DNA of 64,000 nucleotides, taken from assembly GCF_001586275.1 (NCBI RefSeq), contig NZ_CP014545.1, forward strand, positions 2,568,501 through 2,632,500, given 5' to 3'. Below, piece after piece: positions 1-8,442 of this stretch. Both the position numbers and the translations under genes were made by a program. Origin of the DNA: Sphingorhabdus sp. M41. GTDB lineage: Bacteria; Pseudomonadota; Alphaproteobacteria; Sphingomonadales; Sphingomonadaceae. Position 1 is the stretch's first letter. Each line of letters opens with the position of its first letter. Below the pieces are notes generated by a model, which had not been told where the DNA came from, did not search any database, and worked only from the letters and a program-made list of their open reading frames with translations.

Positions 1-1
1 T

Positions 2-346
2 GATTTGGTGCTGTTAAGTGACAAAGCTGATCTGAATGACCCAGCACTGACTGCTGCATTTAAAAAGTATTTTGATAAAACGACCGCGCTTTCAAATCGG
101 GTTCAATATTGTGGGGTTGCACTTGTCGGATTTGACGCAGGCTTTTATCCTGCAAACGACACAAAAGCTGTTGCTGAGGAAATTTCTAACGCTGCCAAGG
201 CGGAAATAGAAAACTGGGTCAAACAAATCAGAAATCGAATATCGGTCGAGAAATTAGAAAGATTTCATATTGAATTTTTCTGTGTGCCCATCCCATCGGC
301 AGATGGTTTCCGATCTGCACTATTAAAAGCATTGGGACACCGCTGA
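2..346 (+). CDS. hamA: Hachiman protein HamA (DUF1837), 3' end only
   Basis: C-terminal part of a HamA/DUF1837 protein; the reading frame is open from base 2, so the true start lies left of the window. About 114 residues are visible. The stretch LVLLSDKADLNDP and the ending IEFFCVPIPSADGFRSALL match my recollection of the C-terminal half of DUF1837. In Hachiman, HamA is the effector nuclease partner of the HamB helicase; that role is family knowledge. The identification rests mainly on this C-terminal signature together with the overlapping helicase gene: its TGA (344-346) shares one base with the hamB ATG (346), so the two are translationally coupled. The nuclease active-site region is outside the window. 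Base composition is clearly more AT-rich than the genes from 3343 onward. Confidence 0.75.
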   Translation, partial: DLVLLSDKADLNDPALTAAFKKYFDKTTALSNRVQYCGVALVGFDAGFYPANDTKAVAEEISNAAKAEIENWVKQIRNRISVEKLERFHIEFFCVPIPSADGFRSALLKALGHR

Positions 347-2949
347 TGTCGCTGCCAGATTTACAAAATTGGTTGGTCAACGAAGGCATCAACGCTGATT
401 TGATCAAACTCATAAAAATGACTGCCGCTGCTGAGCTAGACAATGTGAATACGGAATTCGACATTGCCGCTGAAACCAACAACGTTGATTGGCAGCAGCT
501 ACTACTAGCTAGTAGCATTTTAGCACGTTCAGAGAAACGTGATCAACAAGAAGCCGCGCTGCGCATCGCGACCGCTGCCATGACTCTGGAAACGCCACCT
601 CAGATCCGCGATGCAGCGGCGGTAGTGTTTGAGAAATTATCGAATCGACGTGCAGTACAGCTTGCCGAACAACGAGGATATTTGGAACCAAACCTAGAGG
701 ACAGACTGGGAGTATCGATGAGATTAGAGGCATCCCGCCGCGATGCAACACAAGCGATATTGGTTCAATCGGCGGGAGAATGGCTGCCGGTGAATGACTT
801 TCAAAGCGAGTTCTGGGAAAAAGCAGGCCAGAAGGGTAGCTGGCTCTCTGCATCTGCTCCTACAGCGTCCGGCAAGACTTTCCTAGTACTGCAGTGGGTC
901 GTTGATCAAATGCGTGTCGGTCTAGCGCAGATCACAATTTATTTAGCACCAACTCGAGCGCTGGTGACGGAAATTGAAGATAGCTTGCGGGAAATCCTCT
1001 CGCAGTCAGATAACATTGAAATAACTTCACTCCCCTTGGCTGATAAATATACTGCCGCGATAAAAGAAGGCCGCAAACTAATTTTTGTTTTCACTCAAGA
1101 GAGACTTCATCTTTTAGCAAATATGCTTGAGAATAAATTGACGTTAGACTTGTTAGTGGTGGACGAGGCTCATAAAATCGGAGACCATCAAAGAGGGGTC
1201 ATTCTACAAGACGCAATAGAAAGAGTTTCAAGAAATAATCTCGAATTGAAGATTGTATTTGTTAGTCCAGCAACTCAGAATCCCGGTGAACTTTTAGACG
1301 ATGCGCCTGCAAACATCACTCCGCTATCAGTTGATAGCGACAAGCCAATGGTTTTGCAGAACATTATTGTAGCAGAGCAAGTTCCTCGGAAGCCAAAAGA
1401 ATGGAATCTGACACTTCGGACGGGTCACAAAGAGCATGATATTGGAAGACTTCAACTAGGTAGCTCTCCTGCAGGCTTGCGCAAGCGGTTGGCTTTTATT
1501 GCTGCTGCTGCGGGACAAAGAGGCGGCACCTTAGTTTATACTAACGGTGCAGCAGAAGCAGAACAGGTCGCAATGCTGGTGAAACAAGTCTTGCCGAAAG
1601 AAAGCGAGATTGACCCAGAATTAGCCGCACTAGCAGACTTGGCCCGAAAAGGAGTTCACCGCAAGTATCAGCTCGCTCCTTTAGTAGAAAGTGGAGTTGC
1701 GTTCCACTATGGTAACATGCCATCGTTAATACGGATGGAAATAGAACGCCTATTTAGAATGGGGAAAATTCGATTTCTTGTATGTACTTCGACTCTAATC
1801 GAAGGTGTCAATCTTTCGTGTCGTACAATCGTACTTCGTGGTCCACGAAAAGGGCGAGGAAAACCGATGGAACCGCACGACTTCTGGAATCTAGCTGGTC
1901 GTGCTGGCCGCTGGGGAAATGAATTCCAAGGTAATATTTTGTGCATAGATCCAATTGACAAAACCGCTTGGCCTAGTGGTGTACCCGCCCGCGCAAGATA
2001 TCCAATCAAGAGAGAAACGGATTCCGTTCTTGATGATGCAAAAGATATGGTTGATTACCTTGAACGAAGAAAGAATAATCTTATTCAGGACCTCGAAGGC
2101 TCCGATAAGTTCGAACAAGTTAGCGCCTATTTGCTGAGTACCTATTTAAGGTTAGGCTCAGTTTCTGAGGCGGCGTTTGCAAAGCGCCATAACGCAACAG
2201 AAATCGAAAAATTTGATCAAATTTTGTCTGAACTTGCGTCAACCATTGATCTGTCGGTGGACATCGTTGTTCGTCATCCTGGCATCAGTGCCGTTAGCTT
2301 ACAAGCTCTGATGAATACTTTCAGAAGATACGAAGGTGACGTCGAAAATTTACTTCCTGCACCAGCCGACAGTATCGATTCATATGATCGCTTCGTGACC
2401 ATCATGCGCAGGATCAACGCCAATTTATTTCCGGCTTTTCAGCCAGATGGATTGGTTCCTTTGCATTCTCTGATTGTGCTAGAATGGCTCAAAGGGTTTT
2501 CGTTGTCTTCAATAATTAAAAAGCGGATAGAATATCAAGAAAACTCAAATAAGACTTACAAATTACCCGTGCTTATTCGCGAGACAATGGAAATAGTCGA
2601 GCAAACCGCTAGATTTAAAGCGCCCAAATATATTTCTGCATATGTGGATATACTAAAGATATTTTTAAAAGAGGTTGAGAGAGAAGATCTTATAGATGAT
2701 GGGATTGATATTGGCGTAGCGTTGGAATTCGGAGTTTCAAGTCTTACATTACTTTCACTTATGGAACTTGGGCTGTCAAGAATGAGTGCTGTTGCTATGT
2801 ACGAAAAAATTGCTCGAGATGATCTCGACAAAAATGGATGTATTGCTTGGTTTCAAGAATATAATTCACAACTCGAAGGTCTAGAAATCCCTACAATCAT
2901 CGTAACAGAAATTAGACAAAAAATAGAAAAACTGCAGATTGAGACTTAG
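346..2949 (+). CDS. hamB: Hachiman DEAH-box helicase HamB
   Basis: 867-residue superfamily 2 helicase, the sensor/helicase half of a Hachiman anti-phage system. Visible motifs: Walker A APTASGKT (residues 171-178), motif Ia LAPTRALVTE (about 200), DEAH box (273-276), motif III-like SPATQ, motif V TSTLIEGVNLS (about 480-490), and motif VI NLAGRAGRWG (515-524). An N-terminal region of about 150 residues precedes the motor, and about 340 residues of unrecognised sequence follow it. Family knowledge: HamB holds HamA in check and releases its nuclease on sensing aberrant DNA. The start is ATG 346, overlapping the hamA stop by one base (TGATG). The gene is AT-rich with many AAA/ATA/TTA codons, unlike the downstream chromosome, which suggests horizontal acquisition. 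An alternative label would be a generic defence helicase, but the gene order favours Hachiman. Confidence 0.85.
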   Translation: MSLPDLQNWLVNEGINADLIKLIKMTAAAELDNVNTEFDIAAETNNVDWQQLLLASSILARSEKRDQQEAALRIATAAMTLETPPQIRDAAAVVFEKLSNRRAVQLAEQRGYLEPNLEDRLGVSMRLEASRRDATQAILVQSAGEWLPVNDFQSEFWEKAGQKGSWLSASAPTASGKTFLVLQWVVDQMRVGLAQITIYLAPTRALVTEIEDSLREILSQSDNIEITSLPLADKYTAAIKEGRKLIFVFTQERLHLLANMLENKLTLDLLVVDEAHKIGDHQRGVILQDAIERVSRNNLELKIVFVSPATQNPGELLDDAPANITPLSVDSDKPMVLQNIIVAEQVPRKPKEWNLTLRTGHKEHDIGRLQLGSSPAGLRKRLAFIAAAAGQRGGTLVYTNGAAEAEQVAMLVKQVLPKESEIDPELAALADLARKGVHRKYQLAPLVESGVAFHYGNMPSLIRMEIERLFRMGKIRFLVCTSTLIEGVNLSCRTIVLRGPRKGRGKPMEPHDFWNLAGRAGRWGNEFQGNILCIDPIDKTAWPSGVPARARYPIKRETDSVLDDAKDMVDYLERRKNNLIQDLEGSDKFEQVSAYLLSTYLRLGSVSEAAFAKRHNATEIEKFDQILSELASTIDLSVDIVVRHPGISAVSLQALMNTFRRYEGDVENLLPAPADSIDSYDRFVTIMRRINANLFPAFQPDGLVPLHSLIVLEWLKGFSLSSIIKKRIEYQENSNKTYKLPVLIRETMEIVEQTARFKAPKYISAYVDILKIFLKEVEREDLIDDGIDIGVALEFGVSSLTLLSLMELGLSRMSAVAMYEKIARDDLDKNGCIAWFQEYNSQLEGLEIPTIIVTEIRQKIEKLQIET

Positions 2950-2977
2950 ATATATCGACAACCGGTTAGGAATTAAA

Positions 2978-3286
2978 ATGCCCAAACAGCCAATTTCTAT
3001 AGGATCATGCGATTTTGCCAGCAAAGGAGACGCAGTAGATTTTTTTAAAGAAATGCTTAATAGCTATGATCCTGGAGACCGGGTTACAACACGAGATAAT
3101 GACCTATTATCTGCACTTGTTTTGAGACATCCAGAATCATCCGAAAAAATCGGTAGCGGAATTAAGGACTTTAGCGTTAGATCTGCAGACTTTGGAACGC
3201 AGTGCTTTTGGATTAATCGAATAGATGGAACTAGCGAAAAGTTTGCTTTCAGGTCTTGTATTTATACTCCCCGAAATTCGCCTTGA
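2978..3286 (+). CDS. DUF3223 / DCL-family small protein, possible Hachiman accessory
   Basis: 102-residue protein that resembles the DUF3223 (DeCL/DCL) family: a start like SIGSCDFASKGDAVDFFKEM, then YDPGDRV, a central ALVLRHPES-EKIGSGI segment, and the ending CFWINRIDGTSEKFAFRSC. The domain occurs in plant plastid protein DCL and at the C-terminus of the plant Pol V large subunit, so a nucleic-acid-related role is possible; its function in bacteria is not known to me. I chose ATG 2978 because AGGAAT precedes it by about 5 bases; an in-frame start at 2939 lies inside hamB and lacks support. The gene is 28 bp downstream of hamB, on the same strand and equally AT-rich, so it probably travels with the Hachiman genes. 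Whether it takes part in defence is inference. Confidence 0.7.
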   Translation: MPKQPISIGSCDFASKGDAVDFFKEMLNSYDPGDRVTTRDNDLLSALVLRHPESSEKIGSGIKDFSVRSADFGTQCFWINRIDGTSEKFAFRSCIYTPRNSP

Positions 3287-3342
3287 AATTGAACTAAAGT
3301 AGCTGATCCATTTTGATACGCTGAATTTACAACGACAGCGCT

Positions 3343-5175
3343 CTAATCCATCACCTCACCCCCAACCAACCCCCGCACACTATTCCCCACCAGAAACCCG
3401 CCCGCCAGATCCGCCGCGCGCAAATCCGCCTCGACCGCCTGCCCGCTCTCCAGCAGTTCCGCCCGCAACACGCCCGGCAACACACCGCGCTCCAACTTCG
3501 GCGTCAGCAGCTTGCCGTCGCGCTCGACGAACACGTTCCAGATCGCGCCTTCGGTGACAAAACCCTCGCCATCGACGAAAATCGGGTGGGCGCCCTCGCC
3601 CGGGCCGCCCTCTTCCTTGGCGACCTGATAGACCCGCCGGTCGCTGGTCTTGTGGTGCAGGCGGAAGTCCGCCTTGTCGGCCTGCATCGGCACCAGTCGG
3701 CATTGGACCGGCCCGTCATGCGGGGCGGGCATCGGCTTCAGTTCGATCGCCAGCGCGCCGGACTGGCCGAGGTGCAGGCGGACCATCGCCGGGCTGTCCT
3801 GGTGAAAGGTGATCGCCTGGATCGCGTTGCGGGCGGCGTGGCGGTCGAATTCGAATTGCAGGGTGGCGGCGCTGGTCTTCATCCGTTCGAGATGCGCTTC
3901 CAGCCGCTTGATGCCGCTGGCGGGATCAAAGGCCATGGTTTCGATCAGGTCGACTCTATGGCCTCCTTCCGCATTGGCATCCACTTTCGCAAATCTCCCC
4001 TTGGCGAGGCATTCCCGCCACTCGTCATCCCCATCCGAGTCCGCCACTATGCCAGAGCCGAGACCGATGGAAAGCGTTTCTTTGCCCGATTTGAGGAAGA
4101 AGGTGCGGATCGCGACATTGAAGGCGGCGTCGGAGCGGCCCTGTTCGTCGGGCGCGTCAATGCGGCCGATCGAGCCGCAATAGATGCCGCGCGGGCCAGA
4201 ACCATTGGGGGGGCCTCTAGCGGCCAGTTCCAGCTCGTCGATAATCTCCATCGCCCGGATTTTCGGGGCGCCGGTTATCGAGCCGCAGGGGAAAATCTGG
4301 CGGATTACATCGACCGCGTCGAGGCCGTCCTGCAGCTGCGCGGTGACCGTCGAGGTCATGGTGTGGATGGTCGGATAGGTTTCGACCGCGAACAGCTTCG
4401 GTACCTCGACGCTGCCGCGCTGTGCCACCCGCGACAGGTCGTTGCGCAGCAGGTCGACGATCATCAGATTTTCCGCGCGCTGCTTGGGATCGGCGAGCAT
4501 TTGCGCCTGCACTTTCGCGTCCGCTTCGGGATCGGCGACGCGAGCGGCGGTCCCCTTCATCGGCTTGGCAGTGAGCCGCCCGTCCTTCAGCGCGAAGAAG
4601 AGTTCCGGCGAGAAGGACAGCATCCAGTTGTCACCGTCAAACAGCACGCCGCCATAGCCGGCCTGCGCCCGGTCCCGGATCGCGGCATAAAGCGCCAGCG
4701 GATGTCCGGAAAAGTCCATTTCTGCGCGAAAAGTGAGGTTTGCCTGATAGATATCGCCGGAATGGATATAATTTTGCACCTTTTCGAACGCCGCGTCATA
4801 GGCGGCGCGCGATACCAGGGGCTTGAGCCGCCCCAGCCACGCCCCGTTGCGGTCGGGCAGCGCCTCGGCGACTTCTTCCGGGCTTAATTCCCTGTAATCC
4901 TTGAATATTCCAAACCAGGCCAGCGGAGCGGGCAGATTGTCCGGCATTTTGCCCCGCAACCGCTCCTCCAGCCCGAGCCCCGCTTCGTAGGAAAGATAGC
5001 CGGCAACATGCTGCCCCGCCTTTCGCGCCCGCGACAGGGCGGCAAAACATGCTTCCAATTCTTCCATTTTATCCGCCCGGACAACCGCCACCGGATCCCG
5101 GTAAAGCCGCGCTGGCGCTGGATCAGAGGCCCGCACATCATCGAGCAGGACAAAGGGAATATTTCCATCGAACAT
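3343..5175 (-). CDS. pabB: aminodeoxychorismate synthase component I fused to aminodeoxychorismate lyase (PabB-PabC)
   Basis: 610-residue bifunctional enzyme of p-aminobenzoate (folate) synthesis. The N-terminal about 390 residues are a chorismate-binding PabB domain with GDIYQANLTF (about 137) and the signature CGSITGAPKIRAMEIID (about 297). The C-terminal about 200 residues are a class IV aminotransferase fold, the 4-amino-4-deoxychorismate lyase PabC, with the PLP-binding lysine in HHKTSDRR (about K509) and TEGAIWNVF. The glutamine amidotransferase partner PabA is not in the window. ATG 5175 is preferred over the adjacent TTG 5178 because AGGGGTGG lies just upstream. The gene converges on the Hachiman island and marks the return to GC-rich codon use. 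The fusion is common in alphaproteobacteria. Confidence 0.92.
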   Translation of the reverse strand: MFDGNIPFVLLDDVRASDPAPARLYRDPVAVVRADKMEELEACFAALSRARKAGQHVAGYLSYEAGLGLEERLRGKMPDNLPAPLAWFGIFKDYRELSPEEVAEALPDRNGAWLGRLKPLVSRAAYDAAFEKVQNYIHSGDIYQANLTFRAEMDFSGHPLALYAAIRDRAQAGYGGVLFDGDNWMLSFSPELFFALKDGRLTAKPMKGTAARVADPEADAKVQAQMLADPKQRAENLMIVDLLRNDLSRVAQRGSVEVPKLFAVETYPTIHTMTSTVTAQLQDGLDAVDVIRQIFPCGSITGAPKIRAMEIIDELELAARGPPNGSGPRGIYCGSIGRIDAPDEQGRSDAAFNVAIRTFFLKSGKETLSIGLGSGIVADSDGDDEWRECLAKGRFAKVDANAEGGHRVDLIETMAFDPASGIKRLEAHLERMKTSAATLQFEFDRHAARNAIQAITFHQDSPAMVRLHLGQSGALAIELKPMPAPHDGPVQCRLVPMQADKADFRLHHKTSDRRVYQVAKEEGGPGEGAHPIFVDGEGFVTEGAIWNVFVERDGKLLTPKLERGVLPGVLRAELLESGQAVEADLRAADLAGGFLVGNSVRGLVGGEVMD

Positions 5176-5245
5176 CAACCACCCCTAATTGCTTTTGCAC
5201 CCATTCGTCCATAAGCATGACGAAAGAAAACAGGGAGTGACTTGG

Positions 5246-7186
5246 ATGCGGTTTGCGCGGGCTTGCCAGATTGGCTTGGCATTACTGATATTTGCGGGAG
5301 CAACCGAAGCCGCGGCCAATGACACGGCCGCGCGCCCGGCGGCTCTCGTCGCCGACCAGATCCCCGATATTCCGCAGGCCATGGTCGACCGCACTCAACC
5401 CTATATGGAATATCGCACCGCCAGCTTCGTCGACTGGGACCCGAAGACCAGAGCGATGCTGGTTTCAACGCGCTTTGCCGACACCAGCCAGCTGCACCGC
5501 GTCGCGGCGCCGATGGGACAGCGCGAGCAGCTGACCTTTGCCAGCGAACCGGTATATTCGGCCCAATATGCGCCCGACGGCTCGGCTCTATTGTTCGAGA
5601 AAGACAGCGGCGGCAACGAGGTTGACCAGATTTACGCGCTGACAAAAGGCCGCCCCAAGATGCTCACCGACGGCGAGAGCCGGAACGATCTCGGTCCCTG
5701 GTCGAGTAGCGGCAAGCTGCTCGCCTTTGGCTCGAACAAGCGCACCGGGCTTTACAATGACATTTATCTGATGAATCCCGCCAATCCGGAGGGCGCGCGG
5801 ATGCTGGTCGCCTCAACGGGTGGCGGCTGGTTCCCGATCGACTTTTCACCGGATGACAAACAGTTGCTGGTGTTCAACTATGTTTCCGTCACCGACAATC
5901 AGCTCTATCTGATCGACATTGCCCACGGCAGCTTGCGCAAGCTGACCGACAGCAGCGTGCCGGTCGCCTATGAAGGACTGCAATTCGCACCTGACGGCAG
6001 GCTCTGGGCCGCATCGGATGATGGCAGCGACGTCAAACGGCTTGGGATTGTCAATCTGGAAACATCCTTGTTCGAACCGGTGGTCGACGAGAAAATCTGG
6101 GATATCACCGATTTCGATATCAGTCCGGACGGTCGCTGGATCGCTTTTGAAGTCAATCATGCGGGCCGTTCCGTGCTCAAATTCTACGATTTGCAAAGCG
6201 GCAAGGTCCGTGCCGTCGACAGCCTCCCGGATGGCGTGATCAGCGGCGTCAAATTCGCCCCCTGGGGTGAGCTGGGCATTACGCTGAACAGCAACCGGAC
6301 CGGCACCGATGCCTATAGCGTCAATCCCGAAACGCTGGTGGTTACACGCTGGACCAAAAGCGAGACTGGCGGGCTGGATGCGGCCGACAATGTCGCGCCC
6401 GAACTGATCGAGATCGCCAGCTTCGATGGCGAGAAAATGTCCGGATTTCTCTATCGGCCCGATCCCGCCAGGCACAAGGGCAAGCGGCCGCTGATCATCA
6501 GCATCCACGGTGGTCCGGAAGGCCATGCCACACCGCGTTTTCTGGGGCGCGACAATTATCTGATCAACGAGCTCGGCATTGCGATCTTCTATCCCAATGT
6601 TCGCGGCTCGACCGGCTTCGGCAAGAGATTTGTCGCGCTCGACAACGGCCCCTGGTTGCGGGAGAATAGCGTGCTCGACATCGGCGCATTCCTTGACCAG
6701 CTGCGCGGAGACCGGAGGATTGACCGCAAGCGCATAGCCGTCACCGGCGGCAGCTATGGCGGCTATATGACGCTGGCGTCGATGCTGCGCTATGGCGAGA
6801 AGCTGAAAGCCGGGCTGGAGGTCGTGGGCATTTCAAACTTCGTCACTTTCCTCAAAAATACCGAGGCTTATCGCCGCGATCTGCGGCGGGTGGAATATGG
6901 TGACGAGCGCGTCCCCGAGCAACGCGCCAAACTGGAAGAGATCAGCCCGCTGATCCGTGCCAGCGAGATAAAGACCCCGCTGATGGTTGTCACCGGCGCC
7001 AATGATCCCCGCGTTCCAGCGAGCGAGGCCGAGCAGATCGTCGCCGCCGTCCGCGCCAACGGACGCCCTGCCTGGCATCTACTGGCCGAGAACGAGGGTC
7101 ATGGCTTCCGCAAGAAAGCCAATGGCGATTATCAATTCTGGGCGAGTCTGCTATTCTGGCAGAAATATCTGCTCGAGGAGAAATAG
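5246..7186 (+). CDS. exported S9-family serine peptidase (prolyl oligopeptidase type)
   Basis: 646-residue peptidase with an N-terminal signal peptide (MRFARACQIGLALLIFAG...), a beta-propeller region with repeated FAPDG/FSPDDK/ISPDG motifs, and a C-terminal alpha/beta hydrolase domain. Catalytic triad by position: Ser503 in GGSYGGYM, Asp587 in GANDPRVP, His619 in NEGHGF; the oxyanion-side sequence ISIHGGPEGH is also present. It is probably a periplasmic dipeptidyl/acylaminoacyl peptidase that acts on short peptides; the substrate cannot be read from the sequence. The start is ATG 5246, preceded by AGGGAG; a longer in-frame start at 5189 would add 19 residues ahead of the signal peptide. It is divergent from pabBC. 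Confidence 0.9.
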   Translation: MRFARACQIGLALLIFAGATEAAANDTAARPAALVADQIPDIPQAMVDRTQPYMEYRTASFVDWDPKTRAMLVSTRFADTSQLHRVAAPMGQREQLTFASEPVYSAQYAPDGSALLFEKDSGGNEVDQIYALTKGRPKMLTDGESRNDLGPWSSSGKLLAFGSNKRTGLYNDIYLMNPANPEGARMLVASTGGGWFPIDFSPDDKQLLVFNYVSVTDNQLYLIDIAHGSLRKLTDSSVPVAYEGLQFAPDGRLWAASDDGSDVKRLGIVNLETSLFEPVVDEKIWDITDFDISPDGRWIAFEVNHAGRSVLKFYDLQSGKVRAVDSLPDGVISGVKFAPWGELGITLNSNRTGTDAYSVNPETLVVTRWTKSETGGLDAADNVAPELIEIASFDGEKMSGFLYRPDPARHKGKRPLIISIHGGPEGHATPRFLGRDNYLINELGIAIFYPNVRGSTGFGKRFVALDNGPWLRENSVLDIGAFLDQLRGDRRIDRKRIAVTGGSYGGYMTLASMLRYGEKLKAGLEVVGISNFVTFLKNTEAYRRDLRRVEYGDERVPEQRAKLEEISPLIRASEIKTPLMVVTGANDPRVPASEAEQIVAAVRANGRPAWHLLAENEGHGFRKKANGDYQFWASLLFWQKYLLEEK

Positions 7187-7227
7187 CGACGCCCCCCGGC
7201 CATGCACCCACAACAGGGAGAATGAAA

Positions 7228-7596
7228 ATGAAACTCGGAGCCTTTTCCATCAGTCTGGCGGTCAAGGACATCGCCCTTTCCAAAGCCTTTTACGAGAAGC
7301 TCGGCTTTGCCAAATTCGGTGGCGACGAAGACCAGAAATGGTTGATCCTGAAAAATGGTGATACAACGCTGGGCCTGTTCGAGGGCATGTTTCCAAAGAA
7401 TATGCTGACTTTTAACCCTGGATGGGACCAGGATGCACAAAATGTCGATGATTTTGACGATGTTCGCACGATCGAGAAATCATTGCTGGCGGCGGGCGTG
7501 CAACTCGACAGCCAAACCGAAGGCAGCAAGGGTCCGGCCAATATCATGCTGACCGATCCCGATGGCAATCCGATCCTGATCGACCAGCACCGCTGA
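7228..7596 (+). CDS. VOC-family (glyoxalase/bleomycin-resistance fold) protein
   Basis: 122-residue single-domain vicinal-oxygen-chelate protein. It opens with the typical GAFSISLAVKDIALSKAFYEKLGF and ends TDPDGNPILIDQH; in this fold the acidic residue near the end and the early polar residues often bind metal. The substrate is unknown. Two in-frame ATGs (7222, 7228) follow AGGGAG; 7228 has the better spacing of 7. It follows the S9 peptidase gene by 41 bp and may share its transcript. It converges with the minus-strand crotonase gene, leaving 17 bp between the stops. Confidence 0.85.
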   Translation: MKLGAFSISLAVKDIALSKAFYEKLGFAKFGGDEDQKWLILKNGDTTLGLFEGMFPKNMLTFNPGWDQDAQNVDDFDDVRTIEKSLLAAGVQLDSQTEGSKGPANIMLTDPDGNPILIDQHR

Positions 7597-7613
7597 AAGC
7601 CAAGCGTGGGCTA

Positions 7614-8300
7614 CTAGTTCCGCAAGTTCGGGTGGTTGCCGATGCTCGCCCGGATCGCGTCTAGCGCCGGTTTGCGCATCGCCGATTTCTGATAGGCATA
7701 GGCATGGCCTGGCAGCTTGGCGAGTTGGCCAGCGATCGCTGTCGCCTGACCGACTACCTTATCCGGTTCAACCAGCATATCGAGATAACCGGCTTCGACT
7801 GCGCCCTTGGGATCATAGATAAAAGCCTGAATCATCGCGCGGGTCTGATGCAGCGGGCTGAGCCGGTCCCGCGCCAGTTCGACCGCAAAGACCGGCAGCG
7901 TCATTCCGGTGATCGATTCATTAGCGCCCAGTTTGAAATCGCCTGCTGCGCCGATCCGGGTATCGCAGGACATCAGGAGGAAGACACCCATGGCAATGGC
8001 ATGGCCAGTGCAGGCTGCGACTATGGGAGCCGGCCCACCATAGAGACGCAGCACCAGTTCCGAGGCTCGGTCGAGCAGACGGACAGAATCGTCGCGGGTA
8101 AAGCTGCTCATCATACCGAGGTCAAAGCCACCGGAAAATCGCCCTTCGCGGCCAGCCAATACGATCGACTTGGCGTCCGCCTCGGCCTTGTCCAGCGCCT
8201 CGTTGAGCACTTCCATCAGGTCAAAATTGACGGCATTGGCCTTGCCGTCATCCAGGGTGATTAGGGCCACATCATTCTGGATATCGACGGAAATGCTCAT
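7614..8300 (-). CDS. crotonase/enoyl-CoA hydratase-isomerase family protein
   Basis: 228-residue protein of the crotonase fold. Features are VALITLDDGKANAVNF at the N-terminus, LAGREGRFSGGFDLGMM forming the first oxyanion-hole segment, and AACTGHAIAMGVFLLMSCDTRI forming the second. It probably acts on an acyl-CoA thioester. The usual catalytic glutamates are not obvious at the expected place (SCDTRIGAAGDFKLGANES), so the exact reaction is open. ATG 8300 was chosen because AAGGAC lies 6 bases upstream. It follows kynureninase on the same strand after a 142-bp gap containing inverted repeats, so it may be separately controlled. Confidence 0.85.
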   Translation of the reverse strand: MSISVDIQNDVALITLDDGKANAVNFDLMEVLNEALDKAEADAKSIVLAGREGRFSGGFDLGMMSSFTRDDSVRLLDRASELVLRLYGGPAPIVAACTGHAIAMGVFLLMSCDTRIGAAGDFKLGANESITGMTLPVFAVELARDRLSPLHQTRAMIQAFIYDPKGAVEAGYLDMLVEPDKVVGQATAIAGQLAKLPGHAYAYQKSAMRKPALDAIRASIGNHPNLRN

Positions 8301-8339
8301 GGTGTGTCCTTTTCGAGGCGTGTTTAATTGATCGGTTAA

Positions 8340-8408
8340 GCCTATTGCCGAATAGGCGTAGGTCAATCAAAAAATCCGCGGCCAAAATCTCGAAAGCTGT
8401 TGATTGAC
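8340..8408. promoter_or_regulatory. inverted repeats upstream of the crotonase gene
   Basis: Two perfect inverted repeats lie in the gap between kynureninase and the crotonase gene. GCCTATT (8340-8346) pairs with AATAGGC (8351-8357) across 4 bases, and GTCAATCAA (8362-8370) pairs with TTGATTGAC (8400-8408) across 29 bases. The first lies about 40 bp before the crotonase start and could be an operator. No T-run follows, so an intrinsic terminator is unlikely. Function is inferred only from position. Confidence 0.3.
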
Positions 8409-8442
8409 GGGCCAGAGCTGAAAGGCCGTAGCGGCAAATCGC

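Noticed and set aside
3586-4887. 433-codon open frame on the plus strand
   Set aside because: It lies wholly antisense to pabB-pabC, whose domains and motifs are clear; the open frame is a by-product of GC-rich codon use.
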